Assembly: GCA_016808115.1 (NCBI GenBank)
Contig: JAEQBH010004547.1
Span: 1-64,000 of the forward strand
Source: Tetrastigma voinierianum
Taxonomy: Eukaryota; Streptophyta; Magnoliopsida; Vitales; Vitaceae
Reading direction: 5' to 3'
DNA: 64,000 nt
Made by a program: the position numbers and the translations under genes. Each line of letters starts with the position of its first letter. Within the stretch, counting starts at the first letter, position 1. The notes under the pieces are model-generated. The model saw only the letters and a list, made by a program, of their open reading frames with translations. It had not been told where the DNA came from and made no database searches. Positions 50,635 to 62,600 of the stretch are shown in pieces.

Positions 50635-53600
50635 ATGGCGATTGCAAGAACTGGGGTTTTCGTCGATTACTATTTGGAGTGTAAGATTCTTCAAAACTCC
50701 TTGCTGTTTTTTCTTTTGATTAATATGGGGACTCAATTTCATTTCTCCGCTGACTTTCAGATAGATGCAAGTACATTTACCGGCAGGAGCTTCAGAGCTT
50801 GTCAATACCATACGAGAACTCGACGAACGATCCCAATGTAAAACCGTTTTCCTTTTCCTAATTCTACTTCATTTTTTTGTTCTTTTTGTTCATTTGTCGG
50901 GGCTTTGATGGTTTATTTCTTGAACTCTTTTTTGGTGGTGGAAGCCATGATAAATCAGACGAGGCAGCAGACGAAGTACTGCTTGGGGTTGTCCTCTCAG
51001 AGCTCAAAAAGAGGGAGAAGAAGGTGAGGCCGCATTTGAAAAAAATGCGAAAAGATATTGAAGCAAATCAGGACAATGCATTGAGCCTCTGCACCGAGAA
51101 AGTTTTATTAGCACAACAAGCATATGAGCTTGTAAGCTGCTTTTCTAATTTCAACTTTTTAATTCCGATGCTTTACTCTCTATTGGAGTTCATTGTCCTA
51201 TCTCTAACTGGTATGTTGAATAAGGAGTTTTAATCGGTCAAATTATGTTGCAGTGTTTTTGTTCATGACTTTGATTACGTAAAATTGTTTTGATCAGATT
51301 TTACAACATATAAGCCAAAAACTAGAGGTTACCATTTGAGAAGTCCAGGACTTGAAGTCGAACTACGATTATGCTGGAAACTTTCTTTTCATTGGTGCTC
51401 AATTCTTTGTTTTGTTTCCTAGCATTGCTTCATCTCTTGTAAATCTTTGGAAGCTGACTCGGCGGGAGTTCTTGTCAGTCTTGTACCGTGGCTAGCCGAA
51501 ATGGCGAATCATGTGAAATAAGCCCGGATGGCGTCGAAGGTAATCTGTCCAGAGTGATGTTAAGTCTTAATATTGGCAACTTTGGATAGAATGCGGGAAG
51601 GGGATGCAAAATAGGGTGATGGCTCTGTGCATCTCAGCAGCTACTACCAGCAGTATATCAGATTCCAGTTACATCGCACGAGATTGAAAGGGGAAGTAGA
51701 ACAGAATCGCTGCGCTTTTGAAATACTAGAATGGAACAAACCCAAACTTCAAATGTTGTAGAACCCCAGCCCTTATTTGTCATTATACGAAAAGGGGAGG
51801 AAGGAAGAAAGAAAGGAGGGAGGAAGAGGAAGAAGAAAGAGAAGGAAGAAAAATCGCGGGGCCGTTTAGGAGGAGGAAGAGGAAGAATCGTTTGAAGGAA
51901 AGAAAGGTGTTCCTTCTTTAAATTCAATTTTGATTTTAAATTAAAATAGATAAATTGCTAATTTTTAATTTGTATGAATTTTATAATTAGTAAGATTCAT
52001 TTATATACTTTATAAATTGCTCATTCTTCAAATTGATTATAAATTTTAATTAATAAATTGCTCATTCTTTAAATTGACAAATTGATAATTTTTAATTGAT
52101 AAATTCTTAAATTCTTTTAAATTGATTATAAATTTTATAATTGATAGATTTATTTGTATACTTTATAAATTGCTCATTCTTTAAATTGATTAGATTTTTT
52201 TTTTTTTTTTTTTTTTGTAGATGGATTTGCAATATGACGGTTCTTTAATTGATTTCAACATGACAATAGCTTTAGATTTATATGATGATTATTGAGCAAT
52301 CCCACGGTATTGGCCGTCTGAAAATGTAGTCGTTCCCAGATTGAGAAAATCATGAGAATGATAAACCTGCAGCGTAGAAGAAGATAAATTAATTGTGTCT
52401 GCGTGAACTATCTGAGCAAAGATGCAATTCAGGAATAATTTTCTGTAATTGGTACGTGCAGCCGGAGAATATTGCAATACTTAAAACTTCATGGAGCGAT
52501 CATGAAGAGCGTTCTCAATCATACATTAAAAGTCGTTGGTGATATAAATGCAAAATCGACAAATTTGTCGGTTTATGAGTAGATTGAAGACTCAAACAAA
52601 TTAAGACATAAAATGTGAAAATAATGTAGATATAAACTTTTAATTTAGGCGTTAGTATGGTTGTCTTGAGCCCCATTAAGCACAGAATAATTTCATATGT
52701 TTTAGTTGATAGAGCCAAAGAAATGTTGCTAAGATTGCTGGAAAACCATTCCAATCTGAGCATTGTTGGAATATAACAGAAAATGGAGGCCGGAAATGGT
52801 AGTATCCCGACCCGATAATAAAAACAAAACTCCATTATTTGGTAGTCGCCTTTGAGATCATTCGTGTTGAATCTGGTATTCAACTCCATATTTAGGGATG
52901 TGGCTGAGCCATACGTCTCTCATTACTCGATAGGCCATTTGGCGAAGGGCGAAGAAGCGAAAACTGAAAACAAGCTAGATGTTGAAAGATCAGTAGATCA
53001 ATGTGGCTGGAATGAAAGGAGAATGGAAATTGGGCAATGAAAAGTTGAGCGGCGTGACGAAATTTATCTTTCGACGGGAGATACTTGATGGAGGCAACGT
53101 AGTAAGCGAGTTAGAAATTAAAGAAAGGCAGGTCTGAAGAAATTAGTCTGAAATGAGATGAAAATCATGGAAGCGATACTGCGCTTGGACCCACTTTACT
53201 GACATGTTGAATAACTTTGAAGATAGAGGTTATGAAAGCGGGGTTTAATTTTTGGTTATTTATTTATTATGTTGCTATTATTTTAATTTGTAGTCATTAT
53301 TTATTATGTTGCGATTGGAATTGAAAAGATAACTTCAAATTGAAATTGGATTGAAAATCTGACATGAAATTGAAATTGAGATTAAAATCTGACGTAAGTG
53401 ATATTGGAATTGAAAATACAACATGAGTGGAAATTTGGATTAAAATCTAATGAAATTGAAATTGATTGAAAAATACAACTGACTTGAATTGATGGGAGTT
53501 ATTAGTGTTAATTGTTAGAAAAGAAAAATAAAACCAAAATATCTACTTGTTGGCAGAGCACAGGAAAGCATAAACGAATGTTTGGACCAGCGACATAAGC

Positions 53601-56600
53601 ATAATCTTTATAATGATAGTTATTCGAAAAGCGAAAATAAATTAAATCGATAAGAAGAGGAGAATATAGCAAAGTTAGAGAAGCAATGAGTGCGTAGAGT
53701 GCGATTTCCTTAAGATAAAATTCGCCTGGTTGGTGCTTTGAGATTCAGGCGTTTGTCTCGGAGGGATAAGCGGGTGTCGAGATAGTCAAATGGCGGCTTT
53801 ATTGCCAGCACCGTTGAAGCGATGATGTGTTGCACTACTCCCGTAGAAGCCAAAAAGAAAGGGCGAAGGAAGGAAAACTGAGACTTCGATGACCTCTTTA
53901 GATGATGTACTGAAATCTGCAAACGGCCTTTATATGAAGGAGAGACTTGATCCTTTGGAATGCGAACGCGCTAGCCGGCTCTTAAATTCAGAAATTAATT
54001 ATTCGTTGAATGTCGTTAATGCCGTTCGTTGAGTGTCATTAATTTCTTCATTAGATGCTCCGATCATTATATAAGCCCGAAATCCGTAGAATTATGAACG
54101 AAAATTATTCGAGTGAATGTGCATCCATTTCATTCACTATATCCCGACTAATTCCCACATGAGCAGAGAATTGATGACTAAAAGTGACGAGACATGGTGA
54201 TAGAAACAGCAGTTGAAACTTGCATAGGAGAGGTAGGTGTTCTGCGCTGAGCGCCCCCGCTTGTGAAAATATGTTTACTTCTACTTAAGCTAAGCGATGA
54301 AACGCGATGTCGCTGAACTATTACGCCATTTGTGTAGACGATGACATATCTCACAGGGAATCTGCGGCTTGATTCGGAGTTCGTTTTATGTCCATTTGGC
54401 CGTAGGACATGCGCTGATTCTGAGAGTTTAATTAAGAATTGTGCTTCATTGATTTCCTACGAAGCTGACCCACTTCACTCTTACATAGGTGATCTCTCTG
54501 TACTAAGTAGCTCGTATTACTCTTCGCGATGCTTTAGAGATCGTTAAAGCGTAAGCTTAACGCTAACATGACATCATTTGTTAAATCGCCAGGAATGAAT
54601 AGCGATAATATCCATGATGATTGTATGTCTTTTACAATTTGGTTGTCCGCTGAACTGAATCCTGGGATACCAGGTCGGTAGGTTGGGTGTCAGTGCATCG
54701 ACACATTAACTACGGGCTTTAGTCAGATTTCCATCGATGACTTTCATGAGCTCTGATTTAACCCTTTGGTTAAGCGGATCATAATGTTATCCTTAGATTT
54801 TACATAATCACATAGAGATAACCGATTGAGAAGTTGTTGTTTAATGTATTGTGCCTACAGCGGATATGTCTAGACTTACCATTATACATCTTTGTTTTAT
54901 TAACTCTGCGATCGCCCAGTTGGTATCCTTGATGCCATATTGGGAGGCACGGCTTTGCTTCGCCTTGGGATAATCCTCACAGGAAGTGCGTAGCCATTAC
55001 GCACTCTTCCCACATTTGTCTAGTCGCTATGGCTTTCAGTTCCATTGTGGATGCAGCGATGTAAGTATGTTTTGAGGATTTCCGTAAATCATTTGCACCT
55101 CAGGTGTAAAATTTTATAACCAGCATGGGATTTAGTCTTTATCGTTAGATATCTAATTAGCATCCTTTGTATCCTTGAATCTGTGAGGATATCTTGTGTA
55201 GTGCGGCCCGTAGTTAAGTGAATCGTAGAGTATTTTCAATACTCATTATTCCTTGCCAATCATAAGCTCGGGTTGCTGTTATGCTACTCGGTTTATTAGC
55301 GCATAGGCTATGTCGGTCTTGTCTGACTTCATTAAAGTACATTCAGACTCCGCATCTGCAGGTATTACACTTGGTGACACTCTCGCTATTCTTGGAAAAG
55401 TGTAGAGTTACATCACAGGTGTTAAATTTATGCAGTTTATCTTATCAGGCTTTGAGAATATTATCGACTATAGTGTATTGACTTAATACGAGTCCATACG
55501 ATGTTCTTTTGATTTTTATTCCAGGAAAATAACATCATTAGTCCATGTCTTTCATGTCGAATCTTGAGATTCAACATGTTCTTGGTAGATGTAAATCATC
55601 TTATCATCCTCTAGAAATGATGACATAATGTGCGTCTGGTATCTGATGACATAGCCATGTTCATCATCTTTGACATAGACACACTTGTCACATTCATTGA
55701 TTTTGATCCATGTGACAACATGCGCGTTGTCAATTTCGTACCATTGCTGTTGTGTTTTAATCCATGCAAGGATTTGATCTGGAGCTTCGTTCTTGTCAGG
55801 ACGGAAAACCCCTCGGGTTTGCTCCATGTAGATTTTCTTCATTAGTCTCAGTTTAAGAAATTTGTGCTTGTGCATTTGATGTACCTCAGAGATCTTTTAG
55901 TGCGACGATTGCAAATACCATCCTTATGGAGTTTATTCTAGATCCGCGAATCGTGTCAAAATAATCGGACCCTCGGTTTGCATAGCCTTTGATCCATAGT
56001 CTTGCCTTGTATTTGTCTATTGATCGGAAATCACTTCAGTTCCTCTTAAAAATCCACTTGGAACTTAGGAGTTTACAACTAGATGGAAGATCACCAATTC
56101 CCAGTATGGTTGTGATATGGAATCAATTTCATTTTAATTGCCTCTTTCCACATCGGACTCTCCCGAAGTAGAGTTCCTTTGCTCTTTATAGGTTTGAGGT
56201 TCACAGCCAGGCATGTATGTCGGAAAATCTGGACCAAAATGATTTTACTGTCCTTGCCGCTTTTCTTTGTGCTGGGTTCTCTCTCCCTCGGTATCTTCAT
56301 CGACTATTTTCATGAATAGTCTCGACACACTCGTTTTGATGAACTAAACTTCCTTGGATCTGTATGGGAAACACATCCTCAAAAGAATGACATTCCTCGA
56401 TTCCATTATCGTGTTACGGTGAATGTCAAAGGGATATTAGACTCATAAGCAAGAAATCGATAAACATGCATTATGTGCATAACGATGAAGATCACGTCAA
56501 TAGTTTTAGGTCACATTCTCACCTTTTGGGTGGGCGCCACTTTGCGAACATCCCCACACTCGCAAGTATTTGTAGAATGACTTTATTCCTTTCCATAACT

Positions 56601-59600
56601 CATATGGTCTGCTCTTTTTAGGTACCTTATTTAGAAGGTAATTAGCCGGATAAATGGCTACTCCCAAATGTTTTTAGTAGACAGACTTATCGGCGTGCAT
56701 TTTATCATTTAACCCAAGTCACGCGATTTTATTTCGGCCACTCCGTTAGATTGTGGCGAATAAAGGTCTTGTGGTTTCATGTATAATCCCATGTTGAACT
56801 TCCTGGTCCGGCAAATGGCGATTCATACTCTCCACCTCGATCACTTCGGCACTTTAATTTTCTATTGAGTTGATTCTCGACCGTTTTGTAGAGAACAAAT
56901 TTCTCTATCGCTCACCCTTACTTTTAAGTAAGTACACATAACGATGCCCAGATCTTCATCGTCCCTGAGGTAATGATATTTGTACCACCTCTTGTTGTAC
57001 GGGCTTGAATCCATATATCCAGCACATGGATTAAGTTAAAGGTTCAGTGTGTCTTTCAATACTTTGAAAGATGACACAGTTAGTTTGCCTCGACCTGAGT
57101 TTCACACTTGTAGCACATCGATTTGGAAAGTTGGTATATGATTTAAATTAATTAATTTCACCTTGATGTATCATAATTAACATGTCTAATCTACCGTACC
57201 ATAGATTAGATGACTCGAGAATATCATGAGTAGCTATTTCGACTTAATGATAGTCATTACATTAAGCTTCCACATCACCGTACTTATATACCTTTTCAGG
57301 CCTTACATTCCATCTTTGATCTGAAACTAAATTTATCGAACTCAGACACGATAAAAATCCATGGTGATGGCCAAAAAGAACCAGGACACGAGTTCTTGGA
57401 TTTAAATTTATATAACGCGTTTGTTTAGGTGACTCTTTCCCGAAGTCTCTTGAACCGCCTTGCCTTGCCCTTTGATATCAGATGTGGCGAGTTCCCATGA
57501 ACACCTTTTCTCCGGTCTGATTGGTTGGTGGAGAACATCATCTTATCGGAACGCCTGTGGCGGGTAGCACGTTGTCGATCCACGTCATGGGATTTGATCC
57601 CACGAAGTTCACCTCGAGATCCTTTGCGATTGGTCCCGATTTCGGACACATCCTTGGAATGTCGTCCCAACTACGTGGCTTCCTTGAGTTTGTTTCTCTT
57701 GAAGTCTGCGTCCAGAAAGATTTGTGACCTTGCTTCCCACGGTTGAAGCATTTCTGGAAGTGAACTTTGCTTCTTGAACCTCCCTTTTGAGGTCAGAAGC
57801 AGTGCATTTTCCTTTGTTGTGCCTTTTGAACTTGGGCATGACCATGTTCAGAAAGTTAAGCCTTAGCCTCATTGGGATTGTGTCTTAGAATGAGATGCGA
57901 TGGGAACCATGGTGTACGAACTGTGTCCATTTCTCGACAAATTATAGAAAATTGATCCAATTTCTATTCCCAGACCCGGTCGAATAATTGGAATTAACAC
58001 GTAACAAAGGTATTCGGGGAAGGCTGGTGGGGTAAAAGCAGGCAGGCAACTAGTCTCCTTAGGCCGGAATATTTAGTTCCCGGGAAGATTGGAGGGGAGT
58101 CCTGACAGTCCACTTAATTCCGTAATAACGACAATTCTTTGTTTTGTAGTTTCAAATTCCTAGGCGAAAATTGTGAGCTTCCTTGAAAGTGAGAATAGAG
58201 TTTTAACTGGAGCTTTTCTCCTTATCATATATTCCTCGCATGAAATATCCATGACAAAGCATGTGGCTTTAGTGGTGAGCATTTCCCATTTGAATGCTTA
58301 GTGCAGGTTAAAAACCCTTCCTCGTACTTTGTCACCCAGGATTTCCTTTTTCGTAAACCAACCAGCCACTTGTTTGTTTTGGTTTTGTAAAATTTTTCCC
58401 TTTTTTTTTTTTTTCGAAAGCGAAACAACATGATTCTTAAAACAAAAATCTTTTTTTTTTTTTCCTTGAAAAATCGAATCTTTTTTCTTTTCGAGAAAAC
58501 GAGAATCATTAAATCTAAAAAATAAATTTCCTTTTTTTTTTTTGAAATAAAATAAAATTCTTCCTTCGGAAAACGAGATCCTTTTTTTCTTTCAAAAGCG
58601 AGTCTGACCCGAAATCTGAAATAAATTTCCCTTTTTTATTTTCCTTCGATACAAACCAATCCTGACTTCTTGTGGAGTCAAAAAAAAAATTTGTCTTAAG
58701 ATTGTTAATTGTTAGAAAAGAAAAATAAAACCAAAATATCTACTTGTTGGCAAGGCTTTGAAGCGTAAACCAAAATGTTTGGACATTCAAACAACGCCGA
58801 CATAATCTTTATAATGATGGTTATTCGAAAACGAAATAAATTAAATCGATAAGAAAAGAGGAGAATATATGAGTTAAGCAATAAGTCTTGTAGGTATGAT
58901 TTCACTTAAGACAGAGTCGCGCTACTGTTGGTGCTTCCCCCAGAGATTCAGCGTCTGTCTCCCGGGGATAAAGCAGATTAATCAGATAGTCGATAGCGCT
59001 TTATCAGCGCATTTCCGCTTGGCTTGATGATGTGTTTCTTATTATCGCGACAAGGGCGAAGAGCTTCGAGACTACGATGACCTCTTTTTTGGGTATTCTT
59101 CTGAAATACCCGCTGACCTTTATGAAGGAGAGACTTGACCTTTGGAATGCAGGCATTTGGCTTCCAGGCTAAATTCCGTGTTATTCATTGAATGTGTTAA
59201 TCTCATTCATGGTGTCATTAATTTCTTACGTTGAATATCGATCATTCCATATAAGCGAAATCCATAGAATTATGAGCGAAGAATTATTCGGTGAATGTCG
59301 TCCATTTCATTCACTATATCAGTGATCAGTAGCCATGTCGTTCCCACGATGCTCGATAAGATCATTTGCGGTTGAGAATGCGTGCAACATCGCGATGTAG
59401 TAATGAGTTTGCGTAAGAGTCTTACAGTGGTGTGTATCACGCATGTGACGCCACACGAGGCGGTTGCATCACTTCCATCAAAGTCATTGTTACGATATCT
59501 CCTTGCGTCGCCGATGACCGTATTATGCGTTTATTATACTTGCGGCTTTAATAATATCTGCGAGTGTTTGCCGTCAGCGTCTTTGGTCCATGCACGGAAA

Positions 59601-62600
59601 GGGTGCAAAGCGGGCTTGAAGTACCGAATGCGCTCTGCATCTTTTTCTTGGAGCTCTTGTGCTTTAGCAAATGTTTTCTTGAAGCGTGAATGGGGAATTG
59701 TTTTTCTGAATGTCAATAGGTTTGGATAAATACCATCGGTAGATAATATCGATTCTATACTCATGACAGTGAATTATATAGTTGTTGGAGGAGCATGACC
59801 ATTTGCTAATAATGTAAAAGCAGGGGGACTATCACCAGAACCCATTTTATGTCGATTCGATGAGCCAGGGTAGACGAAGATGTATATAGAATCTTGAGAT
59901 GCCTGACTTACAAAAATGATTGTTGGACGGTTCATGACAATGACGGTATACATGCCTTCTAGCAGCGCGATAGGACAATTTTAGCCCGTGCATCTGATCA
60001 ATACTCCCAACATGTCGGAAAGAAATACACGTTGTTCCGGGTTGTGATGAACGTGTCGATATTGTTTGGTGACCTCAGTGTGGTCGCGAACATTGCAATA
60101 ATAGTTTTCCGCAGGCAACCTTCGGACTCATGGTTCGTGCTTTCTCGGTCCCGATGTATTCATCACGGAATCTGCTGTTAAAGTGGCGAAAGATTACATA
60201 AGCGGTACATTATCTTTTGAAGGGATGACAAGTGAGAAGCGCAGCGACATACGTTCTTTGGATGAAGTATCGGATCATAAGAGAACTCCAGCGTATGTTC
60301 TTTGGATGAAGTATGGATCGTATTGTTCAACCTCATTTCTGATTCGAAGAAAAGAGGACGACTCATTGGAACCTCAGCCGAAAAAAAACTTTCTCCTCTA
60401 TGAGGGTAGCAAAATGATCCGCGATAGAGTCTTTCATGATCTTGACTCTATCACGTTAACCGTGTGGCACAGGCGGAACCACGATGCCTTCTTATCCGTT
60501 CTGATAAATCGCCCGGACCTTCTGGATTTGCGACCTCTGACGCGTCAAATCATCATTATCTTTTTCTTGATATTGAGGATCTCTCCTAAAATATTAGGAA
60601 AGCGATTAAGTATAACTTGATGAGCGAAAATATGAAAATAAATAGTAGAGAAATGAGATATTGGAAAATTGAAAGAGAATGTAAAGATAGATGGATAGAA
60701 AAACATGAAAAAATTATCATATTTATAGGCAATTATAATTTTTTAATTTTTATTTTAGCGGTTAAATTTTCAAATTTAATTTCAACGGTTGAAATTGAAA
60801 TTTGAATTCCGTGACAGGGGAAATTTGAAATTGAAATTTGAAATTGTTACTATATGATATATCAGTTAAATTGATCGTTATGAAAAATATACTCGTTAAA
60901 TATAACTTAGTTAAGTTTAATTATATTTTTAATAAAAAACGTTAATTATTAAAATGGCGCGTTTGGCACCTATCATTGGAGCAAAATCTTGAAGGTGCCC
61001 AGAAACCTTTATTGAGTTGCAAAATGGCATTTGGCACCCTAAATTTTAGCAACTTCCATTGGGTTGCTCTTAGTAAGCGACTATATAGTTATAAGAGGGC
61101 TTTCCTTTTTCTTTTCTCTAGAAAGGCGGTATCGATAAGAACTCTAGCAATTTAGGAAACTTAAAATGTCGATTAATGATTCTAAAATGGAAAATGAATG
61201 AAGAATCATGAAAAATGTAGTTCTTGGCATAAATGCAATTACAAAGCCACCTTCATTACAGTAGAGCTTCCATTACATTCCTTTCCAATTTGTGGATAAT
61301 TAACAAAGAATAAATAATATATTCTTCGAATAATGAATGTATATGAATGTAAACAGGGAAATGGTTGTTTGAGATTTTAAAACTTGATCCTGTAGCCCAG
61401 TTAAGAACACTGCAGGGCATTTCAGAAGGCCTTTGCATGTGAAGCACTGTGGATGATCACATTCCAATGCGTTGATAATTTTACACTAGCTTGGTAGGGC
61501 AAACTGCCGAATTACATTGCTCAGATGTTTTTCACAGTCTCCCAGGCAAATTTCTTCAATGTCTTTGAAAACATCTGGATTCTGAAGTATAGCAAAAACC
61601 AGCTCCTCTTTTTAACAGGATCATTATATTTAGAAACAGTATTATAAAAAAAAATTATATTTAGAAACAGAATCTTACTTGGCACTCGGTTCTGAGTGTT
61701 CACTGATAACCTTTTATTGCTTTAAGTGTTTCTGTTTTGCATGTTTGTGTCCCAGTGAAATTGAAACTGAGGCATCTTGATCTTTTGTTCACTATGTTTT
61801 TCTGCCACAGTGTTATACTTTTATTTATTGCACATTATGATGAGGAAATCATGTGTCTTATGAAACATGTGAGTAAAACTTTGAAACATTGAACATGGAA
61901 TACCATAAATTATCCAACTGTAAACCATCACTATGCTTTAATCTTGATGAGCTTTTGAAAATCATCATTAATTATTGATCTCTGCGCATTCACATGGCCC
62001 TATTGCATCATGTGTTCTGTGTGCTGGATGTTTGTAGATGTTTTGTTCTTGATGATAATTTATTGGCTTCAACCTTTTACATGTTTATAAAATTCTAAGG
62101 ATGCCATACTACTCTTATTTACTTGTAGACATCTGGTTTGCATGATGGCAAATGGAATCTTGGCTGTTTCAGTTACCCTAAAACAAATTTGTAACCAAAT
62201 GATACCAAGAAACAGAAAAGTCAAAGAAAAGTAAACTCAAAAAGAATAGTGTTGCTGTAGCTATAGGTATGAAAGATTTCTTTTAGATGGCTGCATATCC
62301 CTGCAGCTAGGAGTTTTGTCCTACAACCGCAACCTCTTTTCAGACTGATTATCTAAAAATAATTTTTTTTTTCTTTGTTTGGGGGGGGATAGTCTTGAAA
62401 TTAAAGTGAGATAAGTAATGATAATTGAATTATTCTATTTTTCTTCCTCTCATATTTGTCTAGATTGCTCTTTCAGAATTCTCCATGTCAATTCTATATG
62501 ATACTAAGATATTTGCTCTCCTTGATTCTGAGGCTGATGTGAATTGATTTTTTCTAATAGTGAAAAATGCAGGAACTGAGTGTTTGTTAAATTTCTTTCC

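Larger units (their letters stand above)
51366..52293. other. Intron DNA of the ING2 gene
   Basis: No further exon was recognised. A purine-rich tract lies at 51785-51900 and an AT-rich tandem repeat at 51955-52200. Confidence 0.6.
53506..59347 (-). mobile_element. Ty1/copia retrotransposon (copy B), nested in Harbinger element
   Basis: Two direct LTRs (about 53506-54158 and 58703-59347) enclose gag, integrase and reverse transcriptase remnants on the minus strand. The family is the same as copy A at 40140: both share MWKLNVM/WKLNV-type words, a YVYLLKSK integrase phrase, the same leader and a tRNA-like antisense segment. Almost the whole gag is deleted. The coding region has many stops and frameshifts, so the element cannot act on its own. 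A typical primer-binding site was not found next to the 5' LTR. Exact LTR right ends are uncertain by up to about 100 bp. Confidence 0.85.
52294..61069. mobile_element. PIF/Harbinger element carrying a nested copia element
   Basis: The right end reads TTCCATTGGGTTGCTC followed by TTA (61070-61072), a typical Harbinger end and 3-bp target. A possible left end GAGCAATCCCA starts at 52294, shortly after TTA (52289-52291), but subterminal similarity is weak, so this end is tentative. Inside are a transposase on the minus strand (59440-60600) and an ORF1-type gene on the plus strand (52880-53260), facing each other. A copia element (53506-59347) fills the space between them, so Harbinger came first. 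The whole assembly lies in an intron of the ING2 gene. Confidence 0.65.

Noticed and set aside
51658..51927. 89-codon minus-strand frame
   Set aside because: Made by a purine-rich tract; the protein is runs of Phe, Leu, Pro and Ser.
60183..60620. 145-codon plus-strand frame
   Set aside because: Antisense of the Harbinger transposase, whose conserved phrases read on the minus strand.
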